Assembly (NCBI GenBank): GCA_002633005.1
Contig: NMRA01001306.1
Coordinates: forward strand, 1 to 28,125
Source of the DNA: Phoronis australis
Lineage: Eukaryota > Phoronida > Phoronidae
Direction of reading: 5' to 3'
DNA length: 28,125 nt
This document shows, in pieces, positions 8,928-18,135 of the stretch. Below the pieces are notes generated by a model, which was given only the letters and a program-made list of their open reading frames with translations, searched no databases and was not told where the DNA came from. The translations under genes and the position numbers were made by a program. The stretch's first letter is position 1; every line of letters starts with the position of its first letter.

Positions 8928-10526
8928 TCACAATGGAGAGTTGGGTTGTTCTGCCTGCTGCGGATGCTGTGGCGATTGTTCAAGTTCCTTGGTGGATAAG
9001 GCTATCGGCGCCGGGACTGGGACTTCAACTGTGACAGGTGCTGTTGGTTGGGGAGACTGCAATGACAGTGCAGTGGTCGCCTCATTTGCCACAAGGACCG
9101 AGGGTTCAATTTCAGGTACGGGAGGGGTTGCCGACTGTAGTGGCCTTGATTGTGCATGTGACAAGGCATCTGACACGGGGGCAGGGGCATCTGCTTCGCA
9201 AACGGGAGGGGTTGCCGAGGGTGGTGGTGGCGATGATTGTGCACTTGTCAGAGTCTCTTCAGTTTCTCCTACGGCAGGAGATGCCTTTATTGGAGAATGT
9301 GGCACTGGTGGTGATTGTGCGTTGTCAGGAAGATGTGGAACTGATGTATTGAGATCTACTGGGAGGAGAGGTTTTGGTGGTTGTGCTTCTAAAAGGGGTT
9401 TCGGAGGTGATAACAGGGGCTTCGGTGGCTGTTCTGCTAGAAGGGGTTTTAGCTGTGACAGGAGAGGTTTTGGTTGTTGTGCTTGTAAAAGGGGCCGTTG
9501 TGTGAGGGACTTTGGTTCTTGGGAAACGGGTCGCGGAGATGATACTCTTTGTACATTATCCAATATTCGCTGTAAAAAAGCCGGTCGTTCAGGCCTGGGA
9601 GGTACCACAGGCGGCATATTGCCACGGAATGAGGGGTGGCCAGGAGGTGGAGCTCTCCAAAGTTGCCTAGGGGAAGGAAGAGGTGGCCCAGCGGGTGGGG
9701 GAAATCTACCTGGAAATTGTGAAGGTGGCCCTACAGGTGTGGGAGGTCTACCAGAAAATTGTGGAGGTGGTCTTGTGGATGGGGGAGGTCCAGATGGAAA
9801 TCGTGCAGGTGGTCCTTGAGGCGGTGGGGGTCTAGCTGGAAATCGTGCAGGCGGTCCTTGAGGCGGTGGGGGTCCAGCTGGATATTGTTGAGGGGGAGGC
9901 CCATAGTATCCTTGAGGGGGATAACCTGGGGCAGGAAAGCTCTGGTTCGTCCATGTTCCCCACTGGTTGTAACTTCCTTGATTCCAGTAAGACCAGCTGT
10001 TGTCCACGTAACTACTATAATTATACACATTACTGTTTGAATGCTGCCAGTTGTACTGATAATAATCTGCAGGCGAAGACGCGACGGTGTTAGTAACATT
10101 TGATGGCAAGACTGGCGTTGGATTGGGTAATGACGCTCTAACCTGAATACCAGTTGTTTCAGTAATGGCAACGGTGCCAATGCTCTTACATATGGGCACT
10201 GGCACACTGCTAACCACAGCACTTCGATCTACATCCTTCAAACAAGGCAGTTGTGTCGTTGGGACCTTCTCAGGACCTTCTTCTGGCACCATCGTTCCTT
10301 CAGAGTTGGCTAGAGCCACTGCTTTATTGCACACAGCATTCAGCATTTCTCTCTGTTTTGACGTCAATTCTTCAACGGACACTGAGTCTTTCGGAGGTAA
10401 AGGCTTGACCACGGCGGTTTTGGATGACACTTTGGATGACAAGCTGCGATGTTTCTTAATCATCACTACTCGACCCTTGTTAGTGAGTAACAATTTGGGT
10501 TCATTTTTCTTTTCGTGTTCCGATTC
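8928..10526 (-). CDS. Last coding exon: Tyr/Trp-rich and Pro-rich C-terminus
   Basis: The acceptor TTCTGTCCTCAG precedes GAATCGGAACAC (ESEHEKK). The frame stays open for 532 codons to TGA at 8930-8928, the longest open stretch in the window. Composition changes along it: a basic/mixed start, a Val/Thr-rich part, a Tyr/Trp/Asn/Ser-rich patch around 9920-10070, Pro-Gly-Arg repeats around 9700-9920, PKPLL repeats around 9360-9480, and a Pro/Ala/Glu/Ser end. A long plus-strand frame opposite (8941-9819, Gly/Cys-rich) is only the antisense shadow of the proline codons. Confidence 0.88.
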   Translation of the reverse strand, partial: ESEHEKKNEPKLLLTNKGRVVMIKKHRSLSSKVSSKTAVVKPLPPKDSVSVEELTSKQREMLNAVCNKAVALANSEGTMVPEEGPEKVPTTQLPCLKDVDRSAVVSSVPVPICKSIGTVAITETTGIQVRASLPNPTPVLPSNVTNTVASSPADYYQYNWQHSNSNVYNYSSYVDNSWSYWNQGSYNQWGTWTNQSFPAPGYPPQGYYGPPPQQYPAGPPPPQGPPARFPARPPPPQGPPARFPSGPPPSTRPPPQFSGRPPTPVGPPSQFPGRFPPPAGPPLPSPRQLWRAPPPGHPSFRGNMPPVVPPRPERPAFLQRILDNVQRVSSPRPVSQEPKSLTQRPLLQAQQPKPLLSQLKPLLAEQPPKPLLSPPKPLLEAQPPKPLLPVDLNTSVPHLPDNAQSPPVPHSPIKASPAVGETEETLTSAQSSPPPPSATPPVCEADAPAPVSDALSHAQSRPLQSATPPVPEIEPSVLVANEATTALSLQSPQPTAPVTVEVPVPAPIALSTKELEQSPQHPQQAEQPNSPL

Positions 10527-13500
10527 CTGAGGACAGAACAACAAGGTAGTTTACACAATGCATTTCAACGATGCCCAAAATAGTCTACTGAATGAGATTA
10601 ATCGCCATATCAAGGGCATCCTATACCTAAGAGAGGAATCAGTACAAAAGGTGAGACGCCTTTTAAACCGTTTTACATAAAAAAATGCCAGAATCAATTA
10701 ATTCACTTATTTACATTTCATTAGCAGAAAATATTTGCCACTTTTGTCTATCACATAATTCACTCAAGCTAACAAGTTCATCAAAATATGAAGACATAAT
10801 AAAGGTTGTTACTTGTGATGTACAACACAATTTCTTTTTCTTTTTTTTTGATATTTGCTGCATCTTCCTGTTCCTTAATCCTTAGTCCCCAGATTTCAGC
10901 AAGCTAGCCCTAAAGCTGATGCATGCCAAAACATTATCTGCACCTCACTGGTGAGTTTAAGTCGGCCATGGCCCCCGAATACTCTCATAGCTTTGAAAAG
11001 TGAAAGCTCATAACAAAGACTTCGATGGGTGGTTAAGGTGTTTGCTATGCTAAATGTTGCAAGTCCATTAAAATAAAATAAAAATAAAATATCCTAACAC
11101 CGTTTACCTCAAATGACAAATGAAATTTAAAACATACTGCGAGTGATGTGTCAGCTTTAAGCCCTGTCATCTCTTCAACACAGGAGTTCTTTTCATCAAC
11201 TGAAGCAGTTGTTTTGTCTTTTGTGTCTAGTGGCTGACAGTCTGTAGCAGGCTGTTTGATCTTTGGCTTAACCTAAAAGTCAGAGCTCGGGTACAACAAG
11301 ATGATCACACAGTGCATGAGGTATAGAATGCTAAAAAGAAACAAGACCGTAAATTACCAATCAATAATTTATTGTAAAAAAGTGGAGTGACTGGAAATCT
11401 TTTAATTTGCAAACTGTAACAGCAGACTTAACAGTCATTGTGCCATTGATGTCAAGTTCTTGACTAGTGAAGTTTTCCCAGATGCCTAAAGACCGCGTCT
11501 ATGAATAGACCAGTCAAAACTCATAGTCTATGTCACAGACACACATCTCCAAGTAGAGAGTGACCACACGCCCTTCAAACAACAATGGCTGTTGGGGAAA
11601 TCAATTTGGACACCAGTTGTGGTAACTGGAATGCTAACAACATTTCGTACTGGTGATAGATATGTGAAAGCAAAGAAGTACAACCTATATTACTGACTGA
11701 TCTTGTCCGTTCATGTCAAATTGATAATTTCAGTGACAATTCACGTTTTATTACATCAGTTTTTAGCAACACTAGAATCAAAAAAACGGAAAATTGCCGC
11801 ACTTCATGGATGTAGCCGGACTCGTATGTCGACACTTGATGTCTGATTGTTTGTATCCTGATGATCTCTAATGAATAGATGAAATGTCGAAGTAATATGA
11901 ACTTTTTCATTTGTGCGACGATTGTCCGTTTTTTAATTCACATTTTGATACCACCAAGAATTCCAGCCAAAGGTTGTTGCATTAACATCTCAGCTGGCGC
12001 ACCCTTGTGGCTATCACAGTACCAATTGATCTTCAAAATTAGGCAAATTAACAGGAAGTAAAAGTGGCATCAGATGTCCCGATACCAGACTGACCCATGA
12101 GTGACCGTATGTCGGGGTTCAGAGCCTTTCAAATATAACTTAAGACTTCCAAACATGGTGCAGCACAATGTAGGGAGAACACTGTATGTCCACCACAAAC
12201 ACACATGTAACTCTTAATAGAACATACTGTTGTAAAATCAACACTTTAGACTGGAAAATGATTTACATATTTACAAAGCTTGTATGAACTCTCCTTTTAC
12301 CAAAAAGACTTTGGACAAATCACCAATAAAAACTGGTTTTGGCTTGTTCTTTTCACAGACTGAAGTACATGTAGTTCTAGTTGGGAGAATTCACAGTTCA
12401 TTATTGGCTGAGGCCATGATCCCTCAGAAAGACTGAACCAGGAAGCAGCAACTTGACAATGGAGAAAACTGACGAAAACACTTTTGATCAACACTTAAAA
12501 TACAATTCCGCCGTTTTTTCCAGAATAGCAAACCTACCACAAGGCAGAGAGTGCTCGGATAAAAATCTGCCGGGCCAGCTTATGACCAAGGACGATGCAT
12601 AGGATAGAGGATTTAGGGAGTGGTATCCCAACATTTTTCAATTAGTTCACTCAAGCTAGCACAGTATTCTCTTCCCAACACCGAGAGACCCAAGTTTTAA
12701 TATGCATTGGCCACAGACCATAACATGTAATCTTATTATATATGGCGTAAAGCCTTACCTTTTTCACTTTGATTTTGTTTCCATTGAACTGAGTGGAGTG
12801 GAGGTTACTAATACAAGCAGCACACTCTTCTGGCTGATCCATGATTATTTGAGCGTACACTGTTCCCGACTTCTCCTTTGTGTTACCCACGATTTTCGAC
12901 GAAAGCACCTGAGAGAAACCGCAAACCAAAACATTTCACTGAAGTCATTCAAAGTAAATATTGCTGAGTGCTGGCACATGTCAAACCAGAAATGGCACAT
13001 CTTCACTGGTGAGTGATACCATCAAACAAGGACACAGAGCCAACGTCACAAAACTTCAATCTGGCAAATGAACTAATGTCACCAAATGAAATGTTAAAGA
13101 CCTTTTTCTCTACCATACACTCTTCAGACAAACAAATTAAAAAATGCCATTTCTGTTATTTTACTCTTTGCTTTGATTCAAACAAAGTTAAATCCAACAT
13201 TATCCCTGTCTCCTCCCCTGCCGACTATTTCTCAGCTGGTAAAACTGAAAAGTTCCTGTATTAATTACAGCACAACTGTTCACTCCCAGGTGCCTACCTT
13301 TCCATACTCTGCAAACATTTTCTTGACCTCCACTGCTTTTGTCCCTTGAGGCAGGCCACTCACTAGCAGCGGGAAACCAGCCTTGTCGCCTGAAACAGAA
13401 ACAATTGCTTGAGTTGTTCAAGACAAACTTTTGAAAAAATGGCTTCAATAGTAGTGCAGGAAAATGACACCTTAAAAGTTGCAAGAAATCTCATGACAAT

Positions 13501-15266
13501 ATTGTCTACGTGCATATCTCAAAGTAAAACAAAAAAATGTTGCATTATCTTAGCCTACTACCAGCTACTCAATGCTACTACACCATCATTCGGAATACCC
13601 CAGGTATTTTCATAGCCAAAAATTTTCCTTGGGAGGTAATCGTTATCTGCCCAGGCGTACAGCCAATCACCTTCAAGTTTGAAAGTCACATGGCTTATAA
13701 AGTTCATACATGAACAGAGGTTAACCACCTGGGGAAGGAGGGTTTGAGGCTACGAAAATATCCAAGAAGTTCCAGAATTAGATCATTTGAAACAAAACAG
13801 TACCATGTAAATATCATGAACCCAGGCAATGACAAGTGTTTTAGCAAACTTACTTGTAATCTAACAGCTTTGCTTAACAGGCATAACAGTTTTGATAAAA
13901 TCACAAAATGCAATGAAGTATCTTTTTCTAACATAATTGAGTTTGCTTAAAATCCAGAAAATTTGACTGCGTAATTACTTGAAAGATTGCGGACAATTAA
14001 TCACAGCTAGTGTTGTAGAGTCTGAGCTGTAAACAACACACTGAACTTTTTGTCATAACTCATCTGAAAATGCAACCAGATTAGGATTTAGATGTTCCAT
14101 GCTCAAGTAAATGGCTTACAAGATGTGTTTTCCAATTTAGCCTTCTTAGATGGAGGCTTCTCTGGTTGTAACAGGAGATTCTCTGACAATTTCGCAATTC
14201 CTGCTTGGATTTTTGACTGTCCTGTTGAATCCTGGACTGTTGAGTTATGAGAAGTTTGACTTTCTGGCAAGGGTACCCCACTAACACCCATGGCATTCAT
14301 ATCTTGTGACTCGTGTCTGGACAAGGGTACAAAGTCATGACGTACTACTTCTGAGGTGTTTGCACAAGGAGTGATACACTTCCTTTTTGTACTGTGTTGA
14401 CTGCTACTTTCTACTGGACATTGCTCGGAGGATTTGGATTCTTTTGTTACGTTTGATACGCTGCAGTTCATGTCAAGATTTTCTTTTGGAACCGGGTTCA
14501 TTAAATTCGACCCTGGCACATCCATGGGTGGGTCTGCGGAAGAGCAGAGTTTCAAAGAACTTTCATGGTCCTCGTTAACTGTCGCACTTGTAGTTTGTTT
14601 TTCAGCTACCTCAACATCATGTGAGTCTAAGAAAGGTATTGCATTAGAAGAGGCTGTCAATGTTCCTTCACTTTGTATTATTCTGCTGAACAGATTTTGA
14701 GATTCATCGCTTTCATCAGCGTCTTCCTTTTGCAAAACGTCATTGGCCACAGATCCATTACCACTATCCTCAAGAGGTTTGTCATCTTCGCGAACACACA
14801 GAGTTTCTGACTCCATATCATTAGTGCCGTCCTCTCCACTATTGACTGGTGACTGTGAATGCCATGCATCAAGACTAATAGTAAAGGCATCACCAATCTG
14901 GAGACAAAATGGAGACACCGACTCGTCCATTTCTTGCTCCTGAATATTCTTGTGCGAGGACTGGTCACCGACACCCTGCTGTGTAGTATGCGTTAAATCA
15001 TCACTGACGTTACAATGCGCGTCAGCAGTATGGTCACTGAGTGGAAAATAGGAAATAGAGCCATCATCTGATTCTTCCACGCGGACTTTAGGCATAGCAA
15101 GATCTCTGTTGTAAATATTGTGAATTGCCGAACAAACGGGACATTTCAACGTGACGCCATCATCCTCATCAAAGCAGTGTGAGACACATGGGTCACTACA
15201 CATGAAGTGCTGGCATGGCAAAAGTACGGCCTCCAACAGCTCATTTAGGCATACAGGACACTTCAT
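8928..15266 (-). CDS. RING finger + SAFB-like RRM + Tyr/Trp-rich and Pro-rich protein (5 coding exons)
   Basis: Predicted E3 ubiquitin ligase-like RNA-associated protein. Coding exons read 15266-14120, 13389-13298, 12908-12759, 11272-11138 and 10526-8928. Each junction has GT donor and AG acceptor sites, and phases agree (1,0,0,0), giving 1040 residues. Domains in order: C3HC4 RING at residues 3-45 (ligands C3, C6, C18, H20, C23, C27, C42, C45); acidic Ser/Thr-rich linker to about 380; RRM at about 389-463; basic stretch GRVVMIKKHR near 525-535, possibly a nuclear signal; Tyr/Trp/Asn-rich stretch at about 663-715; Pro-rich region with PPPQGPPARFP units at about 705-830; PKPLL repeats beyond. 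A RING normally recruits a ubiquitin-charged E2, and an RRM normally binds RNA. That this protein ubiquitinates targets in an RNA context is inference. It differs from CNOT4, which also has RING and RRM, because here the two are separated by more than 330 residues and the RRM resembles SAFB/SLTM. I do not recognise a named family. Gene structure is very likely right; function is less sure. Confidence 0.85.
9786..9893 (-). repeat. Tandem repeat inside the Pro-rich exon
   Basis: Two near-identical units of about 48 bp code for ARFPxRPPPPQGPP-type blocks. More diverged relatives (PPPSTRPPPQF, PPTPVGPPSQF, PPPAGPP) follow on the coding strand. The copies look like in-frame slippage duplications, so repeat number may vary between alleles. 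Confidence 0.7.
11138..11272 (-). CDS. Fourth coding exon: charged linker
   Basis: The acceptor CTGACTTTTAG lies upstream of 11272 and the donor GTATGT lies at 11137-11132. The 135-nt phase-0 exon codes 45 residues starting VKPKIKQPATDC and ending ADTSLA. It has no recognisable domain. It is too short to be obvious alone, but it is supported by both splice sites and by frame agreement with the RRM exon before it and the Pro-rich exon after it. Confidence 0.75.
11800..11936 (+). repeat. Interspersed repeat end, copy A (within an intron)
   Basis: Shares an ordered series of blocks with 21827-21977: ATGGATGT, TGTATGT-like, CACTTG, CCTGATGAT, TCTAATGA, GAAA, ATGAACTTTTT and ATTTGTGCG. It lies in the 11273-12758 intron of the RING-RRM gene, antisense to it. 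Probably the 3' part of a retroelement; class uncertain. Confidence 0.6.
12759..12908 (-). CDS. Third coding exon: second half of RRM
   Basis: The acceptor TTTCTCTCAG and donor GTAAGG bound a 150-nt, phase-0 exon of 50 codons. It carries the second strand (VLSSKIVGN), the RNP1 position (SGTVYAQI), the second helix (EECAACISNLHSTQFNG) and the last strand (NKIKVKK). The exon therefore ends exactly with the RRM. RNP1 has Thr where most RNA-binding RRMs have an aromatic residue. Confidence 0.85.
13298..13389 (-). CDS. Second coding exon: first half of RRM
   Basis: The acceptor TTTCTGTTTCAG precedes 13389 and the donor GTAGGC follows 13298. The 92-nt exon completes the split Cys codon and then gives 30 codons. 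These include the RNP2-like strand LLVSGLP and the first helix (EVKKMFAEYGK). The pattern 'VSGL..........FxxYGKV' is characteristic of the SAFB/SLTM type of RRM. Confidence 0.85.
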
Positions 15267-15292
15267 ACTGCTTATGGTTGATGTGGACGTCT
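14120..15292 (-). CDS. First coding exon: RING finger and acidic linker
   Basis: The acceptor TTCCATTTCAG precedes base 15292. The first in-frame ATG is at 15266-15264, eight codons into the exon, and starts MKCPVC directly at the RING. An A at -3 supports this start. The RING has C-x2-C, C-x-H-x2-C-x3-C and C-x2-C spacing; the three residues between the fifth and sixth ligands are slightly unusual. After the RING the exon codes about 330 residues rich in Ser, Asp and Glu with no other domain I recognise, then a Lys-rich end (KKAKLE). The donor is GTAAGC at 14119-14114, leaving one base of a split Cys codon. Confidence 0.85.
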
Positions 15293-16186
15293 GAAATGGA
15301 ACAAACACACAACTGGTATATATTCATTATGTAGATACACTAGTAATCAGTCACGAGCCATAACCGACACAAAAATTGTGGTGACATGTATAAGCAGTAT
15401 CAAAGTTAATGGTGTGACACATCGCATTAAGAGAAAAACACAAAAAAATCTGTCATTTCACAGGACAGCCCTATGAAAGAAACATGACACGGTATATGGT
15501 CTAACCAATATTTACAATGTTGCTGTGTTATTGTGGTCAGCGTGACATGGAGAAGTTTTTACAGTACAGAGTCACTTGAGTCTGTCCATATGCAATGGCT
15601 GGATGTGCAAGAGTGAGTCATACGTTTCTAGTTTCCTGTAACAGACTACTTTCGCCACCAAAGAAGATAAGTATGCACCAAATTTGCTCTAATAAACGCC
15701 CAGGGCTCTTAACGAAAATCATAAAATGGAAGGGAGTGATCAACTTGGCGAAAAGGGCTGAAATTGAATTGTCAATTTATCAAATTCACCTGGCATTGAA
15801 AATATTATCAATTTGTAGTAAAGCACAAAAATTTGTTGCCCCGATTCTGCTGATTCATGACACATATTATTTTACAGACATGCCAAAGAGCACTGACTTC
15901 TAATACAATGAGTGTACATCTATATTAAATTTGTCCTTTCTGATGTCCCAGACCATATACAGAAAAGGGTTATTATCTCCTTAATGGAAACCTATTTGTC
16001 ATATTACATGAGAATCTGTCAAGAAACTCTGAAGATACAGACTGATATAAACTTAAAAACTAAATTGCCACTAGGGTACTCAGTGGTACTCAAATTAGTA
16101 CGAAAATCGTTCCTGTACGTTATCGCGTAACTAAAAAACACTTGCTAGATTTCATTTGTATTTTAGAGCTAGTTAATATTACTTAC

Positions 16187-16234
16187 TGTGTCCAGAGCTC
16201 TGCAGTCGTTCCTAGTGCACAGTTCTTGGGCATT
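16187..16234 (-). other. Probable small 5' exon of the RING-RRM gene
   Basis: The acceptor TTAAATTGCAG ends at 16235 and a strong donor GTAAGT lies at 16186-16181, defining a 48-nt segment. Joined to the acceptor at 15292 it is open in the RING frame (NAQELCTRNDCRALDT), so it could extend the protein N-terminally. It also contains an ATG in another frame that opens a 21-codon upstream ORF ending TAA five bases before the RING start codon. With the probable exon upstream the RING frame meets a TAG, so I favour 5' leader. Confidence 0.5.
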
Positions 16235-16335
16235 CTGCAATTTAATAACAATGTACAGGCAACTTGTCAAAAATGATAAGCAAACCAACAGGGTGCCCGG
16301 ATTACACCGTGGTATTCAAATTTCGCTGTGCTTAC

Positions 16336-16560
16336 CTACAATGCCGCAATATGCCACAAGCACTACTGTAGCCTCGTTTTCGTGCCACTGCAGTCCATGT
16401 GTTCCTTGTTGTTAATGCGTTCTTTACCAGTTTTTCTCGGACGCATAACTCTATTCGGACTTCCAGTGGCAATGAAGTATTATTGCTGGGCTGCGGGATA
16501 CAACTCCCAACAGGAGAAAGTTGGATAAACTTGAAAAACACCCGCAGATGCATGATGTTA
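16336..16560 (-). other. Possible first (leader) exon of the RING-RRM gene; 5' end undefined
   Basis: A good donor (TTGTAG|GTAAGC) lies at 16335-16330, about 100 nt upstream of the 48-nt exon. The sequence upstream is open in one frame, but that frame does not join usefully to the RING frame; the phase-0 join gives TAG. If this is the first exon, the promoter lies near 16560-16700. No clear TATA box is seen. The upper limit of 16560 is nominal. The segment partly overlaps a plus-strand THAP remnant. Confidence 0.3.
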
Positions 16561-16631
16561 AGTTCTTCGCCTTCCCAGCATCAATCAAAGACAAGAAATT
16601 GCATCGTGAGTGGATAAAACAAATACGTTGG
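16472..16631 (+). pseudogene. Second decayed THAP domain
   Basis: MKYYCWAAGYNS at 16472 resembles a THAP start (Met, then Cys, then a second Cys four to five residues later, here Tyr). One frame over, KHPQMHDVKFFAFPASIKDK and then HREWIKQIRW follow, matching the 'F-x-F-P...W...R' core. A frameshift between them, the lost second Cys and the absence of a downstream C-x2-H pair show that it is broken. It lies antisense to the possible leader exon of the RING-RRM gene. Confidence 0.45.
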
Positions 16632-17256
16632 GTTAATTTTGAACTAAACAGAATCCCCTTTTTGAAGATACCTTTTCAATTACAGTACGTTTAAATGGTT
16701 AAAACCTGGAATATTTACATCATCATAAAACTCGACGTTTCCAACTCCAACATGACCTGTGAAAATGCGCCTGACATCACAAAAACTAAGCATTGTCTCA
16801 GGGACGATGTGTGTCTGCCACAACACAAGCCGAAATATTTCCCCAAGAACTAGAGGACAACATATGACCGTGTACATTTTCTCTCTTTGTATACAGTAAA
16901 ATAAAACAACGATTACGAAAAGTCTAGCTCCGTAGAGTTAGACATCGACTGCTTCACCATACTCAGTCATATTTTCATGAAAGTGACTAGTCTGTAAACC
17001 AACACTTAAACAGGATTGGAAGCAAGCACAGTGAAAGTGGAGAATCAAGTGCCATACACATCACACTCGAATTGCACGTCAAACATTAACGATGAAGTCA
17101 TGGACTAAAGTACTCACTGGGCTCATTGGCTGGCATTCGGGTCACTACATGACGTCATTAAGTCAAACACAAAGGGTAGAAGATGGCAGACAATTTGATT
17201 CATTGTTGTTAGGGGAAGGCAAAAATAGACCATTTTTAGTTTTCTTTACGCGTGGT

Positions 17257-17470
17257 TAGTACTAACACACTGAACTAGAATTTTTCTTCCATTCTTTTGG
17301 TTTATCCATTTCACCAAGGGATGAAAAGCCCTCGGTGGACCGAAAGTGACTAGCCAATACTCAGCTCTTAAACTGAGATGACGTTCCACCAGAGCGTTTT
17401 TCAGCACTTGGTGAAATGGATATAAACCAAAAAAATGGGAGGAACATTTTCGTTCATTGTGTTAGTAATA
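17257..17470. mobile_element. Nested inverted-repeat element inside the foldback
   Basis: TAGTACTAACACACTGAAC (17257-17275) is the inverse of GTTCATTGTGTTAGTAATA (17452-17470), with two mismatches. Further in, GGTTTATCCATTTCACCAAG (17299-) inversely matches CTTGGTGAAATGGATATAAACC (17407-), with a small gap. Miniature element of unknown superfamily. Confidence 0.55.
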
Positions 17471-17475
17471 AGGTT

Positions 17476-17492
17476 GTGGGTTCGAGTCCCAC
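17476..17492 (+). repeat. tRNA-like T arm (B box), probably a SINE relic
   Basis: GTGGG TTCGAGT CCCAC forms a perfect 5-bp stem with a 7-nt loop, and GGTTCGAGTCC is a canonical internal B box for RNA polymerase III. No good A box, D arm or acceptor stem can be paired with it, so it is not a tRNA gene. It abuts the nested inverted repeat, which may have replaced the 5' half. Confidence 0.5.
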
Positions 17493-18054
17493 CAGGTCAC
17501 ACTGCTAAACCCTTGAGCCAGGTTTCTAGCTCCTCAGCTCAGTTTTAACCATTTATTAATAAAGCATAAAAATATTTTCAGGTGATCAGTGCTATGGGCC
17601 CACATGCGAGGCCTGCACACGTCTGGTACAATGTGTAACAGACCGCCTGCAACTATTTTTTTTTATATTTCGCCTCTTTTTACCTTCCTCTAACAATAAC
17701 GAATCAAATCATCTCATCTCGTGAGTTTAGTTTTTGGCCTATTAGCGCCATGTAGTGACATGAATGCCAGCCAATGAGCCCAGTGAATGCTTTAGTCCAC
17801 GAGTTCACCAGTATATTAAAAAATACAAATGGTGGAGTTACAAGAGAATAGTAAAATGAATTCTTTAAAAGCCAAAGGGCTTCATTTTCGTGCAGTTATA
17901 TTCGCCATATTAAATCTGGAGATAAAAAATTTTTTTGCATGATCTCAGTTTATTCGTGTGCAGGTTAATATCTGATGTGCAATTCGAGTGTGATATGTAT
18001 GGCACTTGATTCTAAGCTTTCACAGTGAGGACTTCCAATCAACCCTGGCCTTAC

Positions 18055-18130
18055 CATGGGCGGCGCACCATAGGGGGCTGGGGGGAGGGGGCTATAGCCC
18101 CCAACTTTTTTCAGTGCTACGCCGCCCATG
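18055..18130. mobile_element. 76-bp miniature element with CTTAC target duplication
   Basis: CATGGGCGGCG and its exact reverse complement CGCCGCCCATG form the two ends. The element is flanked on both sides by CTTAC (18050-18054 and 18131-18135). The centre contains an inner palindrome GGGGGCTATAGCCCCC. Confidence 0.7.
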
Positions 18131-18135
18131 CTTAC

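Larger units (their letters stand above)
17011..18047. mobile_element. Foldback-type element of about 1 kb with long inverted arms
   Basis: The left arm (17011-about 17235) and right arm (about 17650-18047) are inverted copies. Matching blocks include GATTGGAAG, AATCAAGTGCCATACA, ACACTCGAATTGCAC, GAATGCCAGCCAATGAGCCC (right arm) and GGAAGG(C/T)AAAAA. The right arm carries an extra segment of about 170 bp (17815-17970). The middle holds a nested inverted repeat and a tRNA-like T arm. No transposase frame is present. Confidence 0.65.

Noticed and set aside
8941-9819. 292-codon plus-strand frame rich in Gly and Cys
   Set aside because: It is the exact antisense of the Pro-rich exon. Its Gly/Cys content is forced by proline and other codons on the opposite strand, and it has no splice or promoter context.
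15595-15903. 102-codon plus-strand frame
   Set aside because: It lies inside a leader intron of the minus-strand gene, shows no domain and has AT-driven composition.
17476-17492. A tRNA gene
   Set aside because: Only the T arm is formed. No acceptor stem, D arm, anticodon arm or A box fits at the right distances, so it is treated as a SINE relic.
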